Shown here piece after piece: positions 52,419 through 62,333 of a stretch of 64,000 nt of DNA. The position numbers and the translations under genes are program-made. The first letter of the stretch is position 1. Each line of letters begins with the position of its first letter. Below the pieces are notes generated by a model. That model saw only the letters and a list, made by a program, of their open reading frames with translations. It was not told the DNA's origin and did not search any database. This stretch comes from Flavobacterium sp. LHD-80 (lineage in GTDB: Bacteria > Bacteroidota > Bacteroidia > Flavobacteriales > Flavobacteriaceae): contig NZ_JAVFVS010000008.1 in NCBI RefSeq assembly GCF_030929605.1, positions 248,001 through 312,000 of the forward strand, in the 5' to 3' direction.

Positions 52419-53279
52419 ATGAAAGTATACGTAATAGGAATAGGATTAATAGGCGGTTCGATGGTGCTGGACATCAAAGACCAACATCCTGATTCGACCA
52501 TTTTTGGAATCGACAGCAATGAAAAACATTTGCAGGAAGCCATTGATCTAGGGGTTATCGACGAAGCGGGAAGTTTTGAAGATTTGGCTGAAGCTGATTT
52601 TGTAATCGTTTCGGTTCCGGTGGATGTGGCGCTGACGGTTTTGCCAAAAGTTTTGGATTCAGTTGGAGATAAAACGATTGTTTTTGAAGTTGGTTCGACA
52701 AAAAAACCAATTTGTGATGCAGTTGCCAATCATCCGAAAAGAAGGAATTTTATTGCCACGCATCCAATAGCAGGAACGGAGTTTTCAGGACCTTCGGCGG
52801 CGATAAAAGGTTTGTTTAAAGGAAAGACAAACATCATTTGCGAAGTGGAAAAAACCACTTTTAAATTGCAGGAAAAGGCTTTGAAGCTTTTTAGCGAAAT
52901 TGGAATGAGGATTCGATATATGGACCCGACTTCGCACGATAAACACATTGCTTACGTTTCGCATTTGTCGCACATTAGTTCGTTTATGCTCGGGAAAACC
53001 GTAATGAATAAAGAAAAAGACGAGCAGGATATTTTTGACATGGCGGGAAGTGGATTTGAAAGCACCGTTCGTTTGGCAAAAAGTTCTCCAGCAATGTGGA
53101 CACCAATTTTTAAGCAGAATAAAGAACACGTTCTGGAAACATTAGAAGAATATATTTCAAATCTCAGTCGGTTTAGGGATTTGTTGAAAGACGAAAATTA
53201 CAATGCCATTTTTGAAGAAATGGAAAGCACAAATAAAATAAAAGAAATACTAAACGGATTAACAACAACTAAAAAGTAA
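52419..53279 (+). CDS. tyrA: Prephenate dehydrogenase
   Basis: Oxidatively decarboxylates prephenate to hydroxyphenylpyruvate in tyrosine biosynthesis. The 286-residue protein has an NAD-binding Rossmann domain (GIGLIGGSMVLDI, residues 6-18; GxGxxG) and a helical dimerisation domain; the substrate histidine region is FIATHPIAGTEFSG (about 109-122). It lacks an ACT domain, so feedback may rest elsewhere. Position between the aminotransferase and DAHP synthase supports the aromatic role. Confidence 0.93.
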   Translation: MKVYVIGIGLIGGSMVLDIKDQHPDSTIFGIDSNEKHLQEAIDLGVIDEAGSFEDLAEADFVIVSVPVDVALTVLPKVLDSVGDKTIVFEVGSTKKPICDAVANHPKRRNFIATHPIAGTEFSGPSAAIKGLFKGKTNIICEVEKTTFKLQEKALKLFSEIGMRIRYMDPTSHDKHIAYVSHLSHISSFMLGKTVMNKEKDEQDIFDMAGSGFESTVRLAKSSPAMWTPIFKQNKEHVLETLEEYISNLSRFRDLLKDENYNAIFEEMESTNKIKEILNGLTTTKK

Positions 53280-53292
53280 AATTAGAATTAAG

Positions 53293-54375
53293 ATGGAAAA
53301 TAAGAAAGAAATGAGAAAGTGGTTAGAAGATTTCAATTTAAATCACCCACTTGTGATAGCAGGACCATGTAGTGCAGAAACTGAAGATCAAGTATTGAAA
53401 ATTGCTCACGAATTGAAAGATTCAAAAGTTAGTGTATTCAGAGCTGGAATCTGGAAACCAAGAACTCGTCCGGGAGGATTTGAAGGTGTTGGAGAAATTG
53501 GTTTGAAATGGTTGCAAAAAGCAAAAGCTGAAACTGGTTTATTAATGGGTACTGAGGTTGCGACTGCTGCTCACTGTAAACTAGCTTTAGAACATGATAT
53601 CGACGTTTTATGGGTTGGTGCTCGTACAACTGCAAACCCTTTCGCAGTTCAGGAAATTGCTGATACTTTGAAAGGAACTGATAAAATCGTTTTGGTTAAA
53701 AACCCTGTAAACCCAGATTTAGCTTTATGGTTAGGTGGTGTTGAGCGTTTACACATGGCTGGAATCGAGAAATTAGGAGTTATCCACAGAGGTTTCTCTA
53801 CTTACGAAAAAACAAAATACAGAAATATTCCAGAATGGCAAATTGCTATCGAATTGCAAAATAAATTCCCTGATTTACCTTTAATCATCGATCCATCTCA
53901 CATTACAGGAGATCGTAAAATGATTTTTGAAGTAACACAAGAGGCTTTAGATTTGAACTACGATGGTATGATTATCGAAACGCATATTGATCCAGACAAT
54001 GCTTGGTCTGATGCGGCTCAACAAGTTACTCCAGATGCTTTGAAACAAATCATTAAAGATTTGACGATCAGAAAAACGGATGATACTACAGATGAGTACA
54101 GCCAAAAAATGAAAAAACTAAGAGCTAACATCGATGTTTTGGATGCTAACTTATTAGAATTGTTAGGAAAACGTATGAAAGTGGCTGACGAAATTGGTCA
54201 AGTGAAAAAAGATGCAAACGTTGCGATTCTTCAAAACAACCGTTGGAACGAAATCTTAGGAAAAATGATTCTTGAAGGTGAGAAAAAAGGTCTTACTGAA
54301 GAGTTTGTTTTGAGAATGTTCAAAGCAATTCACCAAGAAAGTATTGGTCACCAAGAGAAAATTTTCAACGCATAA
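53293..54375 (+). CDS. Bifunctional DAHP synthase / chorismate mutase
   Basis: A 360-residue fusion: an N-terminal KDO8P-synthase-like DAHP synthase (about residues 1-260, type I-beta; AGPCSAETEDQ, GIWKPRTRPGGFEGVG, DPSHITGDR) and a C-terminal AroQ chorismate mutase (about 265-355; LRANIDVLDANLLELLGKRMKVADEIG). It starts the shikimate pathway and also makes prephenate, so one protein gates both ends; mutase and synthase domains commonly regulate each other. Start is 13 bases after tyrA, end of operon. Confidence 0.94.
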   Translation: MENKKEMRKWLEDFNLNHPLVIAGPCSAETEDQVLKIAHELKDSKVSVFRAGIWKPRTRPGGFEGVGEIGLKWLQKAKAETGLLMGTEVATAAHCKLALEHDIDVLWVGARTTANPFAVQEIADTLKGTDKIVLVKNPVNPDLALWLGGVERLHMAGIEKLGVIHRGFSTYEKTKYRNIPEWQIAIELQNKFPDLPLIIDPSHITGDRKMIFEVTQEALDLNYDGMIIETHIDPDNAWSDAAQQVTPDALKQIIKDLTIRKTDDTTDEYSQKMKKLRANIDVLDANLLELLGKRMKVADEIGQVKKDANVAILQNNRWNEILGKMILEGEKKGLTEEFVLRMFKAIHQESIGHQEKIFNA

Positions 54376-54381
54376 TTTTCT

Positions 54382-54456
54382 TTAAACCATATAAGTGATA
54401 TAAGTTAATTTTGGTTTTTATAAACTTTGATTTTGAATTTTCTTATATCACGTTTT
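54382..54456. repeat. ACCATATAAG-family inverted repeat with compensated change
   Basis: Left GTGATATAAG (about 54395-54404) pairs with right CTTATATCAC (about 54442-54451). In the copies at 21751 and 38521 the same position reads GTTATATAAG, so this copy has a matching change in both arms. Confidence 0.7.
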
Positions 54457-54482
54457 TAAAAACAGATTGTTTTTTTTATATT

Positions 54483-54519
54483 AAATCTCCATTGCTTTCG
54501 GGCTTTGGAGATTTTTTTT
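54483..54519 (+). terminator. Terminator of the aromatic operon
   Basis: AAATCTCCA (54483-54491) pairs with TGGAGATTT (54506-54514), followed by a run of T. Confidence 0.85.
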
Positions 54520-54685
54520 GCGCTTGTTTTAAATAGAAAATAAATCTGCTAATCGGCCAAATCTGCGAGAGAAAATAGTCGCCCAAAAATTTGGCAGATT
54601 TAACAGATAAAAATAAAATAATTATCTTCCCAACCTTTTGCAGTTTTTTGTTCTCTATAACAATATAAACCTTAATTTTTGTGTC

Positions 54686-57600
54686 ATGAAATTAAAATCG
54701 TTTTCGTCTGTGCCGGGCATTTTTCAAATGAATTTGAATGTGTTGCTTTTCCTTCTGTTTTTTATTGGAACAAAAACTTTCGCACAAAGTCCTGAACTTA
54801 CCGTTAAAGGAGAAGAAGCAGAAAAAGTACGAATGAATAAACTGTTCGTCAATGTAAAAGTGGTGGGCAACATTGCTTATACAACTGCCGAAATGCATTT
54901 TTTTAATTCGGGGACACGACAAATGGAAGCAGAACTTATTTTTCCGTTGCCAGAAAATGTTTCGGTTTCAAGATATGCGATTGACATAAATGGGAAATTA
55001 CGTGAAGCTGTTCCGGTGAATAAAAATAAAGGGAAACAGGTTTTTGAGGCCATCGAACATCGTCGTGTTGATCCAGGATTATTGGAGAAAGTCGACGGGA
55101 ATAATTTTAAAACGAGAATTTATCCACTTATGCCAAATGGCGAACGAACTGTTGTTATTGGTTATGAAGAAGAACTTTCGGCTTTTGACAAAGATAATTT
55201 GGCGTATCAATTGGTGAGCCGATTTCCGAAAAAATTAGATCAGTTTGAAATTAATGTTTCGGTATTAGGAGCTTCAACCGCGCCAATTGTTACTGGAAAT
55301 TCAGGAAACGAAATTACTTTTTCAAAGTGGAATCAGGCTTTTCAGGCTTCGGTAAAAAAAGAAAATTATCAGCCTGAGGAAAATTAGTTTTTAAGATTCC
55401 GATACAGCAAAATAGTCCAAGTGTTTTGATGCAGAATGCGGGCGGTCAATATTATTTTTACGGAAATACTTTTATAGAAGGAAATAAAAGCGCTAGAAAA
55501 ACTCCGGATTCAATTGGTTTGATTTGGGATAATTCTCTGAGCTGTAAAAACCGAGATACAAAGAAAGAATTGGATTTACTGAATGCTTATTTCCAAAAGA
55601 TAAAAAACACAAAAGTGACTTTGTATTTTCTAAATTATACTTTCGAAAAACAAAAAGAATTTGTGATTTCTAACGGAAATTAGTCTGAATTAAGAACTAT
55701 TTTAGAAAATACAAAATACGATGGCGGAACGCGTTATTCGCAAATCAGTTTTGAAAATCAGGATGAATTTTTATTTTTCTCTGATGGATTATCTTCTTTG
55801 AGTGAAAATCTTCTTCCAAAAACTAAAAAACCGGTTTACACTATTACATCCTCAGTTTCTGCAGATTTTGCTTTTCTGAATTTTTCTTCTACTAAAACTG
55901 GCGGAAATTTCATCAATTTGAATCAGATAAATTCGGAAACGGCTTTGGATAAAATGACAAATTCAAGTTTGAAGTTTCTTGGTATAAAAGAGAATTTGAC
56001 TGTAACTGATTTGTTTCCTATGGAAGGAACTTCTGTTTCTGGAAATTTTAGTTTTTCGGGAATTTCTTTGAATCCACAAAACGAAATTACACTTCTTTTT
56101 GGCTACGGAAATGAGGTAGTTTTAGAACGAAAAATTTCGCTTGACGTTACAGCTCAGAATGCTGGAGATATTAATGTGGAAAAACTTTGGGCACAGAAAA
56201 AAATCGCTAATCTTGAATTGCAATATTCAAAAAATGCAGATGAAATTGAGCTTCTTGGAAAGAAATTCGGAATTGTAACTAAAAATACCTCGTTGATTGT
56301 TCTGGAAAATCTAAGTGATTATATTTTATATGATATTGTACCGCCTGCAGAATTGCGTGCCGAGTTTGACCGAATTAAAAAACAGGAACATGATGCTACA
56401 TTGGCACAACAAAAAAATAATTGGGAAAGTATTGAAAGTTATTTTGGAAGTATAAATGCTTGGTGGAAAAAAGACACGAAGTATTCTGCAACTAAATTAG
56501 CGTCAAAATCTAAAGTTAAGAATCCCCAAAGAGCAAATAATAGCAATGTTGCAAATACAATTTTAAGAACTAGCCAAACAGTCCCGGCTGGATTTATTTC
56601 TGGAGTTGTTTTAGATGGAAATGATCAGCCATTGCCAGGAGCGAGCGTTAATATAAATGGACGAAATGAGGGAGTTCAAACTGATTTTGATGGAAAATTT
56701 AGTATAAAAGCTCCTCAGAATACTATTCTTAATATTACCTATATTGGTTTCGAACCTGCTCGTGTTAATGTTGGCAGAAATAATCTAGTTTCTATAAGAT
56801 TGAGAGAGAACTCACAGAATTTGCAGGAAGTAGTTACTGTTGGCTACGGTACTATAAAAGGTGATCCTGATGCTGTTTTAACAGTTGATGAACCCGTTGG
56901 TAGAGGAACAGCTACGACAGTAATTGAAGAAGACAATAATGTGTATAATACTTCTCCACCGCCAACAGCATCAAAAGTTGATCAGGTAAAATTTGTTGCA
57001 CCATTAGTAGCAAAATCACAAGAAGTTACCGAAGATATACCGGTAGTCACTGAATTAAAAGATAAAAAAGTTGGAAGTGAAGTAATAAATGGAAGTGCCA
57101 GAGAATTAAAAGTAGTTGCAGTTGTTGGACCTGGAACTCAAAAAAAATCAGATGTTGTTGGTGCGATTTCAGAAGGCCTTTTAAAAAATAAGGATCTTTC
57201 GGAAGATTTAAATTTCAGTAGAGGTTATTCAACAGGAGATACAAGAAAACCTTTAATTATAGTTGATGGTCAGTTTTATGAGGGTGAATTGACCGATTTA
57301 AAGTCAGATGATATCGAAAGCATAGAAGATTTGAAAGATGCTTCGAGAATTGCTACTTATGGCAGTAGAGGGGCAAATGGAGTTATCATTATAACAACAA
57401 AAAAGAAGTCTTCAAATAGTGGCGTTGTTCAAACAAAAAGTTGGAATCCAGATCGATTGTATTTAAAAGCATTGGCTTCGGCACCAAAAGAAAAACAATA
57501 TGATTTGTATTTTGAATTGAGAAAAGCTCAGGAAAGAAATCCGAGTTTTTATTTTGATGTGGCTCATTTTTTCTACAATCAAGGTGATGTAAAAAAAGCA

Positions 57601-58329
57601 CTGCTGATCCTTAGTAATATTGCTGATTTAGGTTTAGAGAATCATCAGCTTTATAAAACTTTGACGTATACTTTGCGTCAGTGGAAAGATTATAATGATG
57701 CCGTTTTTACCGCAAAACAAGTTGTAAAATGGAGAGAACATGAACCACAGAGCTTAAGAGATTATGCATTAACACTAGAAGATGCAGGAAAATATCAAGA
57801 AGCTTTTGATCAATTAATCAAGGCGCTTGAAGTGAATTATTATGGAGAAATGAGCGGTCAGTATGAAGGTGTAGAGGATATTGTTTTGATGGATATTAAT
57901 CGAATGATAACAGAACATTCTGGCATAAAAACAGGTAAGCTTGCTAAAAAGTACCTTGCAAAAATGCCGGTTGATATCAGAATCATTATGAACTGGAATC
58001 AAATGGATGTTGATTTGGATTTGCATGTAATTGAACCAACGGGTGAAGAATGTTACTACAGCCACACTTCTACACAAATTGGAGGAAGATTTTCTAAAGA
58101 TTTTACAGAAGGTTATGGGCCAGAGCAATATATACTTCGAAATGCAGTAAAAGGCAAATATCAAATTAAGACTGATTTTTATGGCGAAACAGAATTAACC
58201 GAAAATGGTCCAGCAACAATTTTGGTTGAAATTTATACGACTAAAGCCGGAAAAACATCCAGAACTTTGAAAACAATTCAGTTAGGAAAAATTAAAGAGA
58301 ATGATATTTTAGCCGAAATTATCTGGTAA
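54686..58329 (+). pseudogene. VIT / CarboxypepD_reg / TonB-plug-like / TPR / DUF2135 protein, frame-disrupted
   Basis: About 1214 residues if read through. Signal peptide (to about FAQS), VIT domain (vault/inter-alpha-trypsin; GIRKDxx-like PLPENVSVSRYAI and IDINGKLREAVPV), a von Willebrand A-like region (GLIWDNSLSCKNRDTKKELD), a CarboxypepD_reg domain (SGVVLDGNDQPLPGASVNI, about 55.6-56.8 kb), SusC-like plug remnants (TVGYGT, IIVDGQFYEGE, SRGANGVIIITTKK), helical repeats and DUF2135 (DVDLDLHVIEPTGEE). Two lesions: a one-base loss in an A run at 55380-55383 and an in-frame TAG at 55681-55683. Downstream codons stay protein-like, so either recent inactivation or sequence error. Confidence 0.75.
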
Positions 58330-58362
58330 AGTCTGCATATTAAGCTGATGTCTTTCAAATTT

Positions 58363-58418
58363 AAAAGGCGAAATTGCGTTGTTCCATTCTAAAAACGTAA
58401 TTTTGCCTTTTATTTTTT
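58363..58418 (+). terminator. Terminator after the VIT gene
   Basis: AAAAGGCGAAATT (58363-58375) pairs with AATTTTGCCTTTT (58399-58411) with one mismatch, then a T-rich tail. A short CTAAAAT word repeat follows (58430-58461), directly before rsgA. Confidence 0.8.
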
Positions 58419-58467
58419 AGGTTTTACAACATTCTAAAATCTAAAATCTACAATCTAAAATTAAAGA

Positions 58468-59445
58468 ATGACAGGAACCGTTTATAAATCTACAGGAAGC
58501 TGGTATACCGTAAAATCTGAAAAAGGTGATTTTATCGAATGCCGTATGAAAGGGAAATTTAGAATTAAAGGTATTAAAAGTACCAACCCAATTGCTGTAG
58601 GCGATATTGTTGATTATGAATTAGAGGAAACGTCAGATACTTTGACCGGAACGATCCATAAAATTCACGAAAGAAAAAACTATATCGTTCGTAAATCGGT
58701 TAACTTATCGAAACAAATTCACATTATTGCTTCCAATATTGATCAAGTTTTTTTGCTGATTACTATTGATAATCCACCAACAACTACAAGTTTTATCGAC
58801 CGCTTTTTGGTTACTGCCGAAGCATACGGAATTGAAGCAGTTCTGATTTTTAATAAAATTGACACGCTTAACGATCAGACTTTAGATGATCAGCTTTACT
58901 TGCAACATATTTATCAGGAAATTGGATATAAATGTCTCCGAATTTCATCTACAGAAAATAAAGGTGTTGATAAGCTGAAAGAAATGATGATTGGTAAAGT
59001 AAGTATGTTTTCAGGACATTCTGGAGTTGGAAAATCGACTTTGGTAAATGCGATGGAACCAAGCCTTCATTTAAAAACAACTGTAATTTCTGAGCAAAGC
59101 AAGCAAGGACAGCATACGACAACTTTTGCCGAAATGTATGATTTGTCTTTTGACGCTAGAATTATCGACACGCCAGGAATTAAAGGTTTCGGAATTGTTG
59201 ATATGGAACCAACAGAAATTAGCGGTTATTTTCCAGAATTCTTCAAATTAAAAGATCAATGCAAGTTTAACAATTGTTTACACAAAGAGGAACCGCATTG
59301 CGCAATAAAAGCAGCTCTAGAAAGAGATGAAATCGCTTGGTCGCGCTACAATAGCTACCTTAAAATATTGGAAGGAGATGAAGAACATTATCGAACTGAC
59401 AGCTATGGAGAAGATCGTGCGGCGAGTGATGAAACGAGAAAATAA
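58468..59445 (+). CDS. rsgA: Ribosome small subunit-dependent GTPase A
   Basis: Late 30S-assembly checkpoint GTPase. The 325-residue protein has an N-terminal OB domain (about 1-70), a circularly permuted G domain (G4 NKID near residue 130, G1 GHSGVGKST near 185-193, G3 DTPGIKGFG near 230) and a C-terminal zinc site (CKFNNCLHKEEPHC, around residues 266-279). Start ATG 58468 gives the family N-terminus. The TAA at 59443-59445 is followed directly by an inverted repeat framing a small cassette. Confidence 0.95.
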   Translation: MTGTVYKSTGSWYTVKSEKGDFIECRMKGKFRIKGIKSTNPIAVGDIVDYELEETSDTLTGTIHKIHERKNYIVRKSVNLSKQIHIIASNIDQVFLLITIDNPPTTTSFIDRFLVTAEAYGIEAVLIFNKIDTLNDQTLDDQLYLQHIYQEIGYKCLRISSTENKGVDKLKEMMIGKVSMFSGHSGVGKSTLVNAMEPSLHLKTTVISEQSKQGQHTTTFAEMYDLSFDARIIDTPGIKGFGIVDMEPTEISGYFPEFFKLKDQCKFNNCLHKEEPHCAIKAALERDEIAWSRYNSYLKILEGDEEHYRTDSYGEDRAASDETRK

Positions 59446-59867
59446 TTGTGAATTGTGAATGGTAAATTGTGAATTATGGCTGATAACATAATAAAAACAA
59501 AGTCTTTTAATTTTGCACTTAGAATTATCAAACTTTTTCAATTTTTAAAAGATGATAAAAGAGAATATGTTTTAAGTAAACAATTACTTCGAAGTGGTAC
59601 AGCTATTGGTGCATTAATTAGAGAATCTGAGCAGGCAGAAAGTAAAAAGGATTTTATTCATAAACTTGCAATTGCACAAAAAGAGGCAAATGAAACAGAT
59701 TATTGGCTGGAATTGCTTTTTCAATCTAATTACTTAAGTGAAATTCAATTTCAATCTATAAAGTATGATATTGTAGAAATAAATAAAATTTTAGCTTCAA
59801 TTATTATAACATCCAAGCAAAAACTAAGTACTACATAAATTCACAATTTACCATTCACAATTCACCA
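59446..59867 (+). mobile_element. Inverted-repeat-bounded four-helix-bundle cassette
   Basis: Arms 59446-59474 and 59839-59867 are 29 bases long and match at 28 positions (TTGTGAATTGTGAATGG words; one mismatch near the outer end). The left arm starts immediately after the rsgA stop and the right arm lies five bases before dtd; the only gene inside is the four-helix-bundle ORF, whose ATG follows the left arm by one base and whose stop abuts the right arm. No transposase. This is consistent with a non-autonomous mobile unit; movement is inferred. Confidence 0.65.
59476..59838 (+). CDS. Four-helix-bundle protein (23S rRNA intervening-sequence / Avd-like family)
   Basis: A 120-residue all-helical protein: RIIKLFQFLKDDKREYVLSKQLLRSGTAIGALIRESEQAES gives the family core, with LLRSGTAIGA and ANETDYWLELL the recognisable signatures (about residues 38-47 and 72-82). 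Members occur as intervening sequences in 23S rRNA and as Avd in diversity-generating retroelements; free-standing copies are of unknown function. It sits between rsgA and dtd, both linked to translation, but the flanking inverted repeats suggest insertion rather than operon membership. Confidence 0.88.
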   Translation: MADNIIKTKSFNFALRIIKLFQFLKDDKREYVLSKQLLRSGTAIGALIRESEQAESKKDFIHKLAIAQKEANETDYWLELLFQSNYLSEIQFQSIKYDIVEINKILASIIITSKQKLSTT

Positions 59868-59872
59868 TTTCT

Positions 59873-60325
59873 ATGAAAATTGTACTTCAAAGAGTTTCCC
59901 AAGCGTCAGTAACAGTTGATTCTAAAATTGTTGCCGATATTCAAAAAGGATTATTGATTTTAGTTGGAATTGAAGATGCCGATACTCAGGAAGATATTGA
60001 TTGGCTTGCTGGGAAAATCATAAAAATGCGAATCTTTGGTGACGAAAATGATGTTATGAACTGCTCGGTTCAAGATATTGATGGCGAAATTATTGCCGTA
60101 AGCCAATTTACACTTCACGCTTCTACTAAAAAAGGAAACCGTCCCTCTTATATAAAAGCAGCAAAACCTGATTTTGCTATTCCAATGTACGAACGTTTTG
60201 TTGAAGCATTGGAAAAGGAATTCAATAAAAAAATACAAACCGGAATTTTTGGTGCCGATATGAAAGTCAGTCTTTTAAATGATGGCCCCGTAACGATTGT
60301 TATGGACAGCAAAAATCGCGATTAA
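59873..60325 (+). CDS. dtd: D-aminoacyl-tRNA deacylase
   Basis: Hydrolyses D-aminoacyl-tRNA (for example D-Tyr-tRNA) to recycle tRNA and keep D-amino acids out of proteins. The 150-residue dimeric enzyme has the SQFTL motif (about 78-82), the GNRPSY loop (about 90-95) and the C-terminal NDGPVTI with the cross-subunit Gly-Pro pair (residues around 137-143). Start ATG 59873 gives the family MKIVLQRVSQASV. In relatives it follows rsgA more directly; here the cassette intervenes. Confidence 0.95.
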   Translation: MKIVLQRVSQASVTVDSKIVADIQKGLLILVGIEDADTQEDIDWLAGKIIKMRIFGDENDVMNCSVQDIDGEIIAVSQFTLHASTKKGNRPSYIKAAKPDFAIPMYERFVEALEKEFNKKIQTGIFGADMKVSLLNDGPVTIVMDSKNRD

Positions 60326-60388
60326 AAAAAGTTTGACAAATGTTAAGGATTTCTAAAAAAAATATATATTTGAAGAAATTACTTACCA

Positions 60389-62296
60389 ATGAGAAGCCCT
60401 TTTTTTTCGTTATTTTTTTGTTTAATTGCCCTTACTACATACGCTCAAAAGGTTAATTACAATATTACTTCAATTCCAGATAGTCTAAAACAAAACGCAA
60501 ATGCAGTTGTTCGATTAGATCAAATGGATATCACGATTGTTTCCCAGCGAAGCATGAATGTGAAAACACAAAGAGTTGTAACGGTTTTAAATGACAAAGG
60601 ACTTAGTCATATTGATGCTTATAAGCATTATGACAAAACTACTTCAATAAATAGCATCGAAGCTATTGTTTATGATGCAGCCGGAAACGAAATCAAAAAA
60701 ATTAGACGAAAAGATTTTAGAGATCAAAGTGCTGTAAGCGGTAGTACACTTTTCTCAGACAGCCGTGTTGTTTATTTAAATTATACCCCAATTTCATATC
60801 CGTTTACGATTGTTTACACGTGCGAAACAGAAACTTCAAATACGGCTTTTATACCACGATGGTATTTTTTAAGTGGTTATAATGCAAGTGTCGAAAAATG
60901 TATTTTGAATGTTTCCTATCCAAGTGATTTAGGATTCAAGAAAAAGGAATTTCAGTTTTCTGGATATAACATAAAAAAAACAGAAGAATCAGCTACAAAA
61001 CTGAGTTACATTGCAGAAAATATTTTAGCTCAAAAATCAGAAGATTTGAGTCCATCTTCAGAAGATTTGTTTCCAAGAGTCATGATGGGATTGGAAAAAT
61101 TTCATTTAGAAGGTGTTGACGGAAATGCCACAACTTGGGAAGCATTTGGAAAATGGTACGGAGATAAAATTTTAACCGGAACAACTACTTTGCCAGAAGA
61201 AACCAAAGCGAAAATGAAAGCACTTGTTGGCGATGAAAAAGACCCAATCAAAAAAGCAAAAATCATTTACGATTATGTGCAGAAGAAATCAAGATATGTA
61301 AATATTGCGATTGGAATTGGTGGTTGGAAACCAATGCTGGCCAGCGACGTTGATCGTTTAGGTTATGGCGATTGCAAGGCTTTGTCAAATTATACAAAAG
61401 CACTTTTGCAGGCAGTTGATGTTCCGTCATACAATACAATTTTATATGGCGATTCTGAAAAGGCAAATATTCAGTCTGATTTTGTTTCAATGCAAGGAAA
61501 TCATATGATTTTGGCAATTCCAAATGGAGATAATTACACTTTTCTAGAATGTACAAGTCAAGATAATCCGTTTGGTTATCAAGGAACTTTTACAGACGAC
61601 AGAGATGTTTTAGTAGTGAAACCAGAAGGCGGGCAAATTGTTTGAACAAAAGTTTACGATGATAAAGGCAACGTACAAAAAGACAAAGGAATTTATTCGA
61701 TTGATGAAAACGGACATTTTTCTGGCTCGATTTCAATAACTTCTGAAGGTTCTCAGTATAATGAAAAATACAGAATCGAAACCTATCAGCCAACAGAGAA
61801 AGAAGCGCATTATAAAGAATATTGGGACAATATCAATAATTTGAAATTAGGGAAAATTACATTTTCAAATGATAAAGAAAATGTCCGTTTTACTGAAGAT
61901 GTACAGTTAAGCGCCATAAATTATGCTTCAATTTCGGCTAACAAAATGATTTTTGCAATTGATGCTTTTAATCAAAATGGTGAAAGTGTTAAGCGCATCA
62001 GAAACAGAAAAAATCCATTCGAGATTCAGCGTGGTTATTTAGATTCTGACGAAATCGAAGTTAATCTTCCGCCTGGTTTTACAATCGAATTTCTTCCAGC
62101 AAATTATGAACTTAAAGGGAAATTTGGTGAATACAAAACTGAAATTATCAAAAAAGACAATAATAAACTGATTTACAAACGCAGCATGTTTTTAAACAAA
62201 GGAAAATATTCAAATAAAGAATATGATGAGTATCGACTTTTTAGAGAACAGATTTCAAGGAATGATAATGCAAAAATTATTTTAATAAAAAACTAA
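60389..62296 (+). pseudogene. DUF3857 / transglutaminase-like protein with in-frame stop
   Basis: About 635 residues if the TGA at 61643-61645 is read through. Signal peptide (to about TYAQ, residue 20), DUF3857 (about 20-215; VVRLDQMDITIVSQRSM, GNEIKKIRRKDF), a transglutaminase-like fold region (DYVQKKSRYVNIAIGIGGWKPMLASDVDRLGYGDCKALSNYTKALL, with the catalytic GDCKA around residue 331), then the stop after GGQIV. The frame continues for 217 codons without another stop to 62296 with sensible protein. Either a real nonsense mutation, a read error, or readthrough; the first is slightly favoured. Confidence 0.75.
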
Positions 62297-62333
62297 CATA
62301 CCAATAAATAAACTAACCAAGACCTAACCCCGC

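Larger units (their letters stand above)
54376..54685. other. Gene-free stretch with repeat arm and terminator
   Basis: Holds a third copy of the ACCATATAAG-type inverted repeat: left arm 54382-54406 (TAAACCATATAAGTGATATA) and right arm about 54440-54456 (CTTATATCAC). A terminator follows (54483-54519), then TCTGC words (54545-54613) such as AAATCTGC. No gene seen. The VIT gene starts at 54686. Confidence 0.65.

Noticed and set aside
55380..55390. Programmed -1 frameshift in the VIT gene
   Set aside because: No slippery heptamer of the X-XXY-YYZ type in the zero frame and no obvious stimulatory stem; a base loss in the A run is simpler.
61643..61645. TGA in the DUF3857 gene as selenocysteine
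   Set aside because: The codon lies outside the catalytic motif, no SECIS-like hairpin follows, and no selenoprotein genes are in the window.
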